A stretch of DNA of 64,000 bases from Nonomuraea cavernae. Its GTDB lineage: Bacteria > Actinomycetota > Actinomycetes > Streptosporangiales > Streptosporangiaceae. Below, piece by piece: positions 33,189 through 41,225 of the stretch (position 1 is its first letter; every line of letters begins with the position of its first letter). Under the pieces are notes generated by a model, which did not search any database, was not told the DNA's origin, and saw only the letters and a program-made list of their open reading frames with translations. A program made the position numbers and the translations under genes. The stretch covers positions 62,001 through 126,000 of the forward strand of contig NZ_BMNH01000018.1 in NCBI RefSeq assembly GCF_014646355.1. Reading direction: 5' to 3'.

Positions 33189-33210
33189 GGCAAAAGGCAA
33201 AGATTTTGCC
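33189..33210. terminator. Hairpin after the membrane glycosyltransferase-like gene
   Basis: GGCAAAA (33189-33195) can pair with TTTTGCC (33204-33210), with an alternative inner pairing GGCAAA/TTTGCC (33196-33201, 33205-33210). It lies 11 bp after the upstream stop codon. The mutually exclusive pairings could act as a simple terminator or attenuator before the LCP gene. Confidence 0.4.
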
Positions 33211-33378
33211 CTTGATATTCCACGAAATGTCCAGCTCTGAGTATGATCTGCCCTTGAAACATCACGCTCGGGTCACGGCTGATCTCCCAGTCCTGGCTGC
33301 GGGTACGCCGTACGTGACCTAGTCTCGTGGCGCAAAGAGAGACCGAGCCGGCGCGCGACGGACTGGGCGAGGGGGCGC

Positions 33379-34992
33379 ATGAACGACTACAGGAGCGCGT
33401 CCTTGGAGGACCGCAGGACCGCCCAGACCGATCCCGGCCACCGCGGCGCCCGTCGGGCGGCGCCGCCACCTCCTCCCGAGGGCCCGCCGCCACGCCGCCA
33501 CCGCGGGGGAGGCGACGGCAACGGCAAGATGCGGATCCTGGCCTGGGTGAGCATCGCGACCACCAGCCTGATGGTCGTCGGCTCCCTGACCGGCTACACG
33601 CTCTACCGCGACGCCTTCGGCGAGATCAAGCAGAAGGGCATCAAGGACGACATCATCAACCCGCGGCCTCCGGCCACCGGCGCGCTCAACGTGCTGCTGG
33701 TCGGCTCCGACACCCGGGCGGGTGAGGGCAACGCCAAATACGGCCAGGAGCTGGCCAGGACCGCCGACGCCGGCGGCAAGCGCACCGACACCATGATCCT
33801 CATGCACATCTCGCCCAACCGCGATCAGGCGAGGCTGGTCAGCTTCCCGCGCGACTCGATGGTGCAGATCCCCAGGTGCAAGAACGAGACGACCAAGCAG
33901 GAGATGCCGGCCCGCCGCGACATGATCAACTCCGCCTACAACTCAGGCGGCATCGCGTGCACCATCTCCACCCTCGAGACCCTCACCGGCATCCGCATCA
34001 ACCACTTCGTCGAGGTCGACTTCAGCGGCTTCAAGAACATCGTCGACTCGCTCGGCGGCATCGAGATCTGCCTCAAGTCGGGCGTCAACGACAAGGCCTC
34101 CAAGCTCACGCTCCCCCCGGGCAAGAGCCTCCTCAACGGCGAGCAGGCACTCGGCTACGTACGGCTGCGCAAGTACGGCGACGGCAGCGACATCCAGCGC
34201 ATCAAGCGCCAGCAGATCTTCCTCACCAAGGTGGTGCAGAAGGCCACCAGCAGCGACCTGCTCACCAACCCGGTCAAGCTCCCCGGCTTCGTCAAGGCCG
34301 CCGCCCAGTCGGTGACCATGGACCCCGACCTGGCCGAGGACCCCGAGCAGCTCATCCAGATCGCGCAGAGCGCCCAGAAGATGACCGCGGGCGGGGTCAC
34401 GTTCACCACGATCCCCTGGATGCCCGACCCCGAGGACGCCAACCGCGTGGTCTGGAAGCAGCCCGACGCCAACGAGCTGTTCAACGCGATCAAGAGCGAC
34501 ACCGAGGTCGCCACCCCCGAGCCGTCGGCGAGCACCGGCAAGCCCAAGGTCGCCATCAAGCCCGAGCAGGTGCAGGTCCAGGTGCTCAACGGCACGACGA
34601 CGATGGGCAAGGCCAAGGAAGTCGCCGACATGCTGAGCAAACAGGGCTTCAAGGTCACCGGAGTGGGCAACTACACGGCCGCCGACGGCCAGCCCCAGCC
34701 GACCACCCAGATCCGCTACGCGAAGCGGGCCGCGACCGGCGCCGACTACGCCAACGTGCTCGCCGGGATGGTCACCCCCAAGCCCGCGCCCACGGCGGGC
34801 AAGATCATCCCGTCCACCACCGACGCCTACGTCTCCCCGGTGCCCCTGCCCTCCGAGGGGGTTAAGGCCAAGGGCACGCCGGTGATCCAACTGATCGTCG
34901 GCGGTGACTTCAAGGCGGTCAAGGTGACCAAGCTCCCCGACAGTGTCAATAACAGCACGATCACCGCAGATCAGAAGAATGTCTGCACCTGA
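33379..34992 (+). CDS. LCP (LytR-CpsA-Psr) family cell-wall glycopolymer ligase
   Basis: A 537-aa membrane-anchored enzyme that transfers glycopolymers from undecaprenyl- or decaprenyl-phosphate to peptidoglycan or arabinogalactan acceptor sites outside the membrane. After a ~50-residue basic, Pro-rich cytoplasmic tail comes one membrane helix (ILAWVSIATTSLMVVGSLTGY), then the LCP domain: LNVLLVGSDTRAGEG, RTDTMILMHISP, RLVSFPRDSMVQIP, INSAYNSGGIACT and LGYVRLRKYGDGSDIQRIKRQQ carry the Asp/Arg lipid-pyrophosphate site. From ~residue 390 (VQVQVLNGTTTMGKAKEVAD) a LytR_C domain follows. It corresponds in position to Rv3267. ATG 33379 has a GA-rich ribosome site. Confidence 0.92.
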   Translation: MNDYRSASLEDRRTAQTDPGHRGARRAAPPPPPEGPPPRRHRGGGDGNGKMRILAWVSIATTSLMVVGSLTGYTLYRDAFGEIKQKGIKDDIINPRPPATGALNVLLVGSDTRAGEGNAKYGQELARTADAGGKRTDTMILMHISPNRDQARLVSFPRDSMVQIPRCKNETTKQEMPARRDMINSAYNSGGIACTISTLETLTGIRINHFVEVDFSGFKNIVDSLGGIEICLKSGVNDKASKLTLPPGKSLLNGEQALGYVRLRKYGDGSDIQRIKRQQIFLTKVVQKATSSDLLTNPVKLPGFVKAAAQSVTMDPDLAEDPEQLIQIAQSAQKMTAGGVTFTTIPWMPDPEDANRVVWKQPDANELFNAIKSDTEVATPEPSASTGKPKVAIKPEQVQVQVLNGTTTMGKAKEVADMLSKQGFKVTGVGNYTAADGQPQPTTQIRYAKRAATGADYANVLAGMVTPKPAPTAGKIIPSTTDAYVSPVPLPSEGVKAKGTPVIQLIVGGDFKAVKVTKLPDSVNNSTITADQKNVCT

Positions 34993-35168
34993 CCTCCGGA
35001 TTCCCTGTGTAACAGGGGTCTGGCGACCGAGGCGAGAGACAGGACCCGTCCGGCCGGGATAATGTAATGCGGGTCGGCGACACCTCTCGCCCGCGTCGTC
35101 AAGGGTTCTCGTCAGGCGTGGCGGTTGTCGCGTTCCCCCGGCCCCGAGCGAAGCTGAGCGACTCCGTA

Positions 35169-36383
35169 GTGTCTGAGACCAAGCACTCTCCCCCGGTCAC
35201 GCCCCCCGCACGCCCGGAGGCCCCTGGCGAGAGCTCCGGCCCCGCCAGCACGGGAGCCAGCTGGCCGTTGCCCGAGCAGACCTTCTGGGGCGACCAGACC
35301 GATCCGCGCGGCGTGCGGCCGGGCGACACGGAGCAGGAGCGGCCCGACGCCGAGCCGGAGCCCGAGCCAGAGCCGCCCAAGCGCAAGCGCGACCCCTACC
35401 TCGACAACGTCAAGTTCATCCTGATCGCGCTGGTCGTGATCGGTCACTCGCTGGTGCCCACGCTCGGCGCCGACTCCGCCAAGACGCTCTACATCTTCGT
35501 CTACACCTTCCACATGCCGCTGTTCGTGCTCATCAGCGGCTACCTGTCACGCAACTTCTGGAACTCCAACGCGAAGACCAACAAGCTGGTCGACACGTTC
35601 CTCGTCCCCTACGTGATCGTGGAGGTCGGCTACGCCGCGCTGCGCTTCGCGCTGGGCCAGAAGTGGTCTCTCACGATCATCGACCCGGCGTGGCTCAACT
35701 GGTACCTGCTGGCACTGCTGTTCTGGCGGCTGTCCACGCCGGTGTGGAAGCGGATGAAATATCCGATCCCGGTGGCGATCGCGATCTATCTGTTCGCCGG
35801 GTTCTCACAGATCTCCGGCGACTTCAGCATGGACCGCTTCTTCGGTCTGATGCCGTTCTTCGTCATCGGGCTGGTGATGCAGCCCGAGCACTTCGAGATG
35901 CTCAACCGCCGCTGGATCAAGATCCTCTCGGCGGTGGTCCTGTTGGCCGCCGCCGCCGTGGCCGTCCTCATCGCGCCCAAGGCGAGCCTGAAGCCCTTCT
36001 ACTACAAGAACAGCTACCAGGACATGGACCTGTCCTGGTGGATGGGCCTCGGCGTGCGCACCGGGCTGCTGGTCTGCGCGCTGGCCATGTGCTTCGCGGT
36101 CCTGGCGCTGATCCCCCGCAAGGAGACCTGGTACTCCGACCTCGGCACCCGCACCCTCTACTGCTATCTCCTGCACGGCGTGCCCGTGCTCATCGCCAAG
36201 GAGATGGGCTGGCTGGAGTTCCCGTGGCTGTACGGCCCGCTAGGCGTGCTGGCGATCAGCGCGAGCTGTTTCGCGCTGGCGATCGTGCTGTGCCTGCCCG
36301 AGACGCGCACGGTGTTCAAGTGGGTCCTCGAACCTCGCCTGACCTGGCTGTACCGCCGGCCCTCCAGGGAAGTTAAGCGGTAG
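35169..36383 (+). CDS. Acyltransferase-3 family membrane protein
   Basis: A 404-aa O-acyltransferase with ten predicted membrane helices, probably acetylating an exported sugar or glycolipid. The N-terminal ~75 residues are Pro/Glu-rich and cytoplasmic (PEPEPEPPKRKRDP). The family core begins YLDNVKFILIALVVIGHSLV, in which His of VIGHSL is the usual catalytic-region histidine, then FVYTFHMPLFVLISGYLSRN. C-terminal part GTRTLYCYLLHGVPVLIAKE is also typical. GTG 35169 is chosen because a -10-like GATAAT (35058-35063) would start RNA after the alternative ATG at 35067; the longer frame adds 34 unconserved residues. It follows the LCP gene in the same direction. Confidence 0.85.
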   Translation: MSETKHSPPVTPPARPEAPGESSGPASTGASWPLPEQTFWGDQTDPRGVRPGDTEQERPDAEPEPEPEPPKRKRDPYLDNVKFILIALVVIGHSLVPTLGADSAKTLYIFVYTFHMPLFVLISGYLSRNFWNSNAKTNKLVDTFLVPYVIVEVGYAALRFALGQKWSLTIIDPAWLNWYLLALLFWRLSTPVWKRMKYPIPVAIAIYLFAGFSQISGDFSMDRFFGLMPFFVIGLVMQPEHFEMLNRRWIKILSAVVLLAAAAVAVLIAPKASLKPFYYKNSYQDMDLSWWMGLGVRTGLLVCALAMCFAVLALIPRKETWYSDLGTRTLYCYLLHGVPVLIAKEMGWLEFPWLYGPLGVLAISASCFALAIVLCLPETRTVFKWVLEPRLTWLYRRPSREVKR

Positions 36384-36432
36384 TTCGGCCCGCGTTCACG
36401 CCCCTGACCCGCTGGCCGCTCAGCATCGGCGT

Positions 36433-37060
36433 ATGCGGGTTTGCGTCGCCACGATCGTCCACCACCCCGAGGACGCCCGGATCATGCATCGGCAGATCGG
36501 GGCGCTGCTCGACGCAGGTCACGAGGTGACCTACGTCGCCCCGTTCACCCACTTCAACGTCACGCCCGCGATGGGCATCACCGCGATCGACGTGCCCCGC
36601 GACCCGGGATACGGCCGCGCCCGCCCTGGTGCCGGAGGCCACCGTGGTGGCGGCGGCGCCGCCCCCTCCCGGCGACACCCGGGTGGTCCACATCGGGCGC
36701 CTGTCCGCCGGACACGGCGTAGCCGAGCTGATCGAGGTGGCCGGTCGGCCCGTCCCGCACGGCGTCCGGATGGACCTGATCGGGCCCGCCGACCGCGACG
36801 TGCGCCCGGTCACCACCCCGCCGGCCGCCCCGCTGGTCGAACGGGCCGGCTGCGGGGTGGTGGTGCCCCTGGACGTGGGCGCTGTCGTACGGGCCGTGCT
36901 CGACCTGAAAGAGGATCCCGTACGGCGGGCCGAGCTCGGCGCCCGCGGCCACGCCGAGGCCCGCCTGCACCACCGCTGGCCCGACCACGCCCCGGACTTC
37001 GTCGCCCTGATGGAGACCTGGGCCGGGCTCGGCGCCCCGGTCCAGCCGCTGACCGTCTAG
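36433..37060 (+). pseudogene. Degraded glycosyltransferase gene
   Basis: The first ~57 codons from ATG 36433 read MRVCVATIVHHPEDARIMHR and VTPAMGITAIDVPR, a good start of a GT-B glycosyltransferase. The frame then ends in nonsense arginine-rich sequence, while the +1 frame from about 36629 to the TAG at 37060 encodes the C-terminal half (TRVVHIGRLSAGHGVAELIE, ERAGCGVVVPLDVGAVVRAV). About 150-200 residues of a normal glycosyltransferase are missing between the two parts, and a second gap appears around DLIGPADRDVRPV. Frameshift plus internal deletions mean it cannot make a working enzyme. Its stop overlaps the convergent anti-sigma gene. Confidence 0.75.
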
Positions 37061-37977
37061 GGCCGTTCGACGTCGTAGGTCACGTCGGCCACCCGGACCG
37101 TGCGGACCCGCGGATCGTCGAGGAGGCGGCGCAGCTTCCCGACCGTGACCAGGTTGTCCACGTACGCGTAGGCCAGCCCGGCGTCCGCCGCCTTGCGCAG
37201 CCGATCCAGGGTCAGGTCGAAGTGGCGCAGGTTGGCGTCGTCATGGTCGCGCAGCAGTCCGGTCCAGGCCCGGAGGTTCTTCACGAAGTCCCGGGGCGTC
37301 TCGTAGCACATGCCGCTGTTCGGCAACGGAGCTCTGTCCCAGGTGGTCGTGCCCCAGGTGATGGGGATCGCCCTCGGCCGCTGCTCGTAGACGACCTTCT
37401 TCGGGCAGGCGCCGTGGTCGCGGCCGAAGCGTACGAGCTCGTCGGGCGTGAGAGGCCGGTCGAACTCGACGACCGCCAGCGCGTTGAGCCCTTCGGGCAG
37501 CCTGGCCAGCACCTTCCGGCTGCTGTCCGCCGGCTGGTTTCCGGTCCGCACGTTGGCCAGCGCGGTGCTCAGCGTGGTGTTGGCCGAGTTGCCGAGTGGC
37601 AGCCTGCCGACCCGGCCGAAGAAGTCCTGCGTGATGGTGTGGCCGGAGCCGCCGTAGCCGGTGAAGCCTCCCGCCGCTCGGATCGGGCTGCCGCTCACCG
37701 TGAACGACAACGACAACGGCGTGGCCTCGCAGCAGTGCTCGACGCTCAGGTTGTAGGCCGGGTTGTAGATCTTGAACGCGGTGCCGAGCACGTCGGTCAT
37801 CCGTTGCTGCCGGTCACCGCGTTTCTGCACCAGGGCCGAGCCGAGCGTCGCCACCAGCGCGACCACGGTCAGGGCCGCCAGCACCATGGAGGTGGTCCGC
37901 ACCAGGCCCCTGCGGACCGCCCGGCGGGTCCTGCGGGGGTCGAAGTCCGGCATGGGCGGCAGATCGTCTTCGGTCAT
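37057..37977 (-). CDS. Membrane-bound anti-sigma factor-like protein
   Basis: A 306-aa protein downstream of and overlapping the ECF sigma factor gene (ATGA at 37977-37974), the normal arrangement of sigma/anti-sigma pairs. The first ~50 residues are cytoplasmic and acidic/basic (MTEDDLPPMPDFDPRRTRRA), followed by one membrane helix (TTSMVLAALTVVALVATLGS). The rest is extracytoplasmic and resembles the Sigma_reg_C type of sensor domain (HCCEATPLSLSFTVSG with two adjacent cysteines, AVVEFDRPLTPDELVRFGRD, AYAYVDNLVTVGKLRRLL). It probably holds the sigma factor until an envelope signal arrives. No zinc-binding HxxxCxxC motif is present, so it is not a ZAS-type anti-sigma factor. Confidence 0.75.
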   Translation of the reverse strand: MTEDDLPPMPDFDPRRTRRAVRRGLVRTTSMVLAALTVVALVATLGSALVQKRGDRQQRMTDVLGTAFKIYNPAYNLSVEHCCEATPLSLSFTVSGSPIRAAGGFTGYGGSGHTITQDFFGRVGRLPLGNSANTTLSTALANVRTGNQPADSSRKVLARLPEGLNALAVVEFDRPLTPDELVRFGRDHGACPKKVVYEQRPRAIPITWGTTTWDRAPLPNSGMCYETPRDFVKNLRAWTGLLRDHDDANLRHFDLTLDRLRKAADAGLAYAYVDNLVTVGKLRRLLDDPRVRTVRVADVTYDVERP

Positions 37978-38429
37978 CGGGAGGCTCCGTAGCTGTCGGC
38001 GAACGCGGCTCTGGCCCGCCACACCGCGGTCTTGATCGTCGAATGGCTTCTGCCGGTCATCGCGGCCACCTCCACCATCGAGAAACCGTCGAGGTAGACC
38101 AGGGTGAGCAGCCTGCGGTGCCGCTCGGGCAGCCGGTCCAGAACGTCGTGCACGTCCAGGGCCTCGACGTGCAGCGGCGGCACGCCGAGCTCGTCCGGGT
38201 CAGGCAGCGCCGGCTCGTGGCGGCTGCGCCGGACATGGTCGAGGAGGACGTTGCGCGCGATGGCCAGCAGCCAGGCGGCGGCGTTCTCACCCCGCCAGCC
38301 GAGCAGCGCCCGGGTCGCCTTGACGAAGGTCTCCTGCGCGAGGTCCTCGGCCAGGTGGGGATCGCGGGTCCGGCGTAGGAGGAACCCGCACACGAGCGGC
38401 CAGTGCTCGCGGTACAGCTCCTCGATGAT
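37974..38429 (-). CDS. ECF RNA polymerase sigma factor with apparent non-canonical start
   Basis: A group-4 (ECF) sigma factor of about 151 aa. Region 2 contains FLLRRTRDPHLAEDLAQETF and AAAWLLAIARNVLLDHVRRS; region 4 contains LDRLPERHRRLLTLVYLDGF and the helix-turn-helix AAMTGRSHSTIKTAVWRARA. The expected N-terminal helix EELYREHWPLVCGFLLRR is fully encoded, but no ATG, GTG or TTG precedes it: between an in-frame TAG and this helix the only plausible starts are tandem ATC codons at 38429-38424, placed 5 nt after a perfect GGAGGG. GTG 38393 would remove about 12 residues of region 2 and lacks a ribosome site. The gene is coupled to the anti-sigma gene. It may use AUC as start or be disabled by a start-codon mutation. 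Confidence 0.75.
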   Translation of the reverse strand: MIEELYREHWPLVCGFLLRRTRDPHLAEDLAQETFVKATRALLGWRGENAAAWLLAIARNVLLDHVRRSRHEPALPDPDELGVPPLHVEALDVHDVLDRLPERHRRLLTLVYLDGFSMVEVAAMTGRSHSTIKTAVWRARAAFADSYGASR

Positions 38430-38521
38430 GTCGCCCTCCGCGTGCTAGCGATTGTCACAACAGAACAGACGCGCACCAGGAAGGAATGGTCACAGCCCTT
38501 CCCGATTGATGTACTGGACGC

Positions 38522-39235
38522 ATGGCATCGCATCTGATCCAGGGCCGAACGGTCAGCATGCCTGTCCGGGTGAGAGACGCCAGCGTCTGCAGCGCGATGT
38601 ATCCCGTGCGCGCCGACGCCGCCAGGGCGGTGATCGCCTACTCGGGGCTGGACGTGGCCGAGTTCCTCCCCGGCAAGGCGATCTGCGCGCTGACGTTCGT
38701 CGACTACCTCGACGGCGACCTCGACACCTACCACGAGTTCGGCGTGGCGTTCCTGATCCGGCCGCCCGGCTCGACCGGCTCCCCCGGCCTGGGCGATCTG
38801 CGGCAGGCCGGGGTGTTCATTCACTGGCTCCCCGTCGACCAGCGGTTCACGCTGGAGGCGGGGCGCACCATCTGGGGCTTCCCGAAGGAGCTGGCCGACA
38901 TCGAGTTGCGGCTCGACTCGCCGTACAAACGGTGCATCGTTCGCAAGGACGGTCGGCTGGTGCTCGACATGCTGCTCAAACCCGGCGTGCCGCTGATCGG
39001 GCCCGGAGCGATGATGCCGCTCGACGCCTTCACCCACCAGGAGGGGGTGACGCGCCGCGTGCCGTGGTCGGTCCAGGCACGCGGGGTGCGAGCGCGTCCG
39101 GGCGGCGCGCTGATCAGGCTCGGCAACCACCCGGTCGCCAAGGAGCTGAGCGAGCTGGGCCTGCCGAAACGCGCGCTGTTCAGCTCGACGGTCGCGCACG
39201 TCACGATGACCTTCGGCGGCGCGGAGCGCCTGTAA
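38522..39235 (+). CDS. Acetoacetate decarboxylase family protein
   Basis: A 237-aa protein with an acetoacetate decarboxylase (ADC) fold. The Schiff-base lysine of the family is matched by Lys122 in RTIWGFPKELADIEL; upstream FLPGKAICALTFVDYLDGDL and TYHEFGVAFLIRPP match the family core. Several ADC relatives do not decarboxylate acetoacetate but act on cyclic or secondary metabolites, so the substrate is open. The ATG 38522 starts MASHLIQGRTVSMPV. It is divergent from the ECF sigma gene, and this may place it under that regulator. It converges on a GT2 gene across a 14-bp repeat array. Confidence 0.83.
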   Translation: MASHLIQGRTVSMPVRVRDASVCSAMYPVRADAARAVIAYSGLDVAEFLPGKAICALTFVDYLDGDLDTYHEFGVAFLIRPPGSTGSPGLGDLRQAGVFIHWLPVDQRFTLEAGRTIWGFPKELADIELRLDSPYKRCIVRKDGRLVLDMLLKPGVPLIGPGAMMPLDAFTHQEGVTRRVPWSVQARGVRARPGGALIRLGNHPVAKELSELGLPKRALFSSTVAHVTMTFGGAERL

Positions 39236-39236
39236 C

Positions 39237-39362
39237 GGCCAGGCCGCGCAGGCCAGGCCGCGCAGGTCAGACCGCGCAGGTCAGACCGCGCAGGTCAGAC
39301 CGCGCAGGTCAGACCGCGCAGGTCAAGCCGTGGCGGTCAGACCGTAGTGGTCAGGCCGTAGT
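39237..39362. repeat. 14-bp tandem array between convergent genes
   Basis: Nine consecutive 14-bp units run from 39237 to 39362. Four central units (39265-39320) are identical GGTCAGACCGCGCA; the flanking ones vary at two to five positions. Read on the minus strand each unit contains TCTGACC or a close variant, and the series begins just downstream of the stop of the GT2 gene (39387). Confidence 0.9.
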
Positions 39363-39386
39363 GCCGTAGTGGTCGGGCCGTCGACG

Positions 39387-40301
39387 TCAGACGATCGGCG
39401 GGCGGCCGAGCTTGACCATGCGCCAGGCCGTGCGCCAGGCCATCGGACGGCGCTCTCCGGCGGATGTGCGGAGCCCCTCGAAGAAGCCGGTGAACCAGGC
39501 TTTGAGGGCGACACCGGAGCCACGCTCGCGAATCAGGGTGAGCACGATCCAGTCGAGCAGGTAGAGGACCGCCAGCGGCCACGGCAGGTTGCGGCGGGCC
39601 AGCCACACGCGGTTGCGGGCGTTGAGCCGGTAGAACTCCGCGTGGCGTGTCGGCGGGACCTGCGGGTGGTACATGACCGTCTCGGCGTCGTACTCGATCC
39701 GGTAGCCCTCGCCCAGCAGCCGCCAGGCCAGGTCGGTCTCCTCGTGCGCGTAGAAGAAGCGTTCGGGGAGCCCGCCGACCTGCAGGAAGGCCGAGCGCCG
39801 GATGGCCGAGGCGCCGCCGAGGAAGGTGGTGACCGGCGAGGAGCGCTGCGGGTCGCCCGCCCGCAGGCGGGGGACGTGGCGGCGCTGGCCGATGCCGCCC
39901 TCGGGATCCATCACCCGGAAGGAGATCACCGCGAGGTCGGGCTCGGTGGCGAAGCGGTCTCGAACATGCGCGACGACCTTCTGGTTGGCGTACCAGCCGT
40001 CATCGTCGAGGAACAGCACGACGTCGCCCGAGCACTCCTCGACACCGCGGTTGCGGCCGGCCGGAATGCCGGTGTTGCTGTCAAGCCGGATCGTCTTCAC
40101 GGTCGCGGCCGAGCCCTCGGGTGGCGTCGCCGACACCGCGGGCACGTCGGCGCCGTTGCCTACGATCACCACTTCGACGTCGCCGTCGACCTGGTTGAGC
40201 GCGGATTCGACCGCCCGGTTCAGCTCCGCGACCCGGTTGCCCATGGTGAGGATGACGCACGAGATCTTCAACGAATCATCGTCCTGACGCGTTGAGAGCA
40301 C
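39387..40301 (-). CDS. GT2 glycosyltransferase (rhamnosyltransferase-like)
   Basis: A 304-aa GT-A glycosyltransferase. Motifs: VEVVIVGNGADVPAV, RLDSNTGIPAGRNRGVEECS, VVLFLDDDGWYANQKVVAHV (the DDD/DXD metal and UDP/dTDP-sugar site), FLGGASAIRRSAFLQVGGL and YAHEETDLAWRLLGEGYR (ED general base region). The C-terminal part contains a hydrophobic stretch LAVLYLLDWIVLTLI that may anchor it to the membrane. The pattern resembles WbbL-type rhamnosyl or galactofuranosyl enzymes. GTG 40301 is used; TTG 40271, preceded by AGGACGA, is an equally good start. It may be the last gene of the CDP-polyol block, separated by 156 bp from the CDP-alcohol phosphatidyltransferase. Confidence 0.87.
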   Translation of the reverse strand: MLSTRQDDDSLKISCVILTMGNRVAELNRAVESALNQVDGDVEVVIVGNGADVPAVSATPPEGSAATVKTIRLDSNTGIPAGRNRGVEECSGDVVLFLDDDGWYANQKVVAHVRDRFATEPDLAVISFRVMDPEGGIGQRRHVPRLRAGDPQRSSPVTTFLGGASAIRRSAFLQVGGLPERFFYAHEETDLAWRLLGEGYRIEYDAETVMYHPQVPPTRHAEFYRLNARNRVWLARRNLPWPLAVLYLLDWIVLTLIRERGSGVALKAWFTGFFEGLRTSAGERRPMAWRTAWRMVKLGRPPIV

Positions 40302-40457
40302 GGGCGGAGCATTCTTTCATGATCACCGAGTCTGCTGGTCTGTCATTTCCTGGATTTGGTGGAGCTAAGCGTATCGGAACCGCTGTTGAACCCCCACCGA
40401 ACAGCGGACGTCCGATCAATACGACGGACGACACGCGCTGACGGTTCCGGAAGAAGA

Positions 40458-41225
40458 TCACGCAAGCCGCCTCGATGCCAGAATGCTCACCAGATGCAGC
40501 ACCGTCTGCAGCGCCGCAGCCGCGAAACAGGCCACCAGCAACACCCTCGTGGCCAGCAGGTCGCCGGTGAAGACGTCGACCACGGCGGCCACCACCACGA
40601 GGATCGACAGCTCGACCGCCTGCACGAGACGGTGGAACTTGGTCGCCCCCACGATCCGGCGGCCGAGCGCCAGCAGCCCCGACCTCATCTGGCCCGCGGC
40701 CGACTCCGTGGCGGCCGGCATGCCCGCGCGGGCCCGGGCCACGTCGACGAGATCGGTCTCGGCCTTGATCAGGATCGCGCCCAGCGCGGTGGCCAGGCCC
40801 AGCACGGTGTACCAGTCGGGCAGCACCTCCGAGGCGCGGAAGCCGAGCCCCACCAGCAGGGCCGCCTCGCACAGGTAGTGGCCCACCCGGTCGAGGTAGA
40901 CGCCGGTGATCGAGGTGCGTCCGGTCCAGCGGGCCAGCTCGCCGTCGGAGCAGTCGAGCAGCAGGTAGAGCTGGATGAGCAGGGCCGCGAGCACGGCCGC
41001 CCAGAGCCCCGGCAGCGCCACCACCACCGCGGCGGCCAGGCCGCTCACGATCATCAGCCAGGTCGCCTGGTTGGGCGAGATCGGCGTCTTGGCGAGCAGC
41101 CAGGTCAGGTAGGGCGACACCTTGCGCATGTAGAGGGAGCCCGCCCAGTGCTCACCGCTCTCACGGTCCATGGTGCCGGCGGGCTGCGCGACCCGCCGGA
41201 GCTCAGCGACCGACGGCCCGGACAT
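40458..41225 (-). CDS. CDP-alcohol phosphatidyltransferase family protein, fourth Asp replaced by His
   Basis: A 255-aa membrane enzyme of the CDP-alcohol phosphotransferase family, which joins a CDP-activated alcohol to an acceptor alcohol or phosphate. The signature DxxDGxxARx8GxxxDxxxD is found as D91, D94-G95, A98-R99, G108, D112, but the last position is His116 (LDRVGHYLCEA). Five or six membrane helices follow the signature (AALLVGLGFRASEVL, VLGLATALGAILIKAET, LSILVVVAAVVDVF, VLLVACFAAAALQTVLHLV). The start overlaps the G1P dehydrogenase-like gene by 23 bp, so the genes are co-transcribed. The His could modify catalysis or specificity. Confidence 0.85.
   Translation of the reverse strand: MSGPSVAELRRVAQPAGTMDRESGEHWAGSLYMRKVSPYLTWLLAKTPISPNQATWLMIVSGLAAAVVVALPGLWAAVLAALLIQLYLLLDCSDGELARWTGRTSITGVYLDRVGHYLCEAALLVGLGFRASEVLPDWYTVLGLATALGAILIKAETDLVDVARARAGMPAATESAAGQMRSGLLALGRRIVGATKFHRLVQAVELSILVVVAAVVDVFTGDLLATRVLLVACFAAAALQTVLHLVSILASRRLA

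Noticed and set aside
39237..39362. CRISPR array
   Set aside because: Units are 14 bp and directly adjacent without unique spacers; no cas genes are near.
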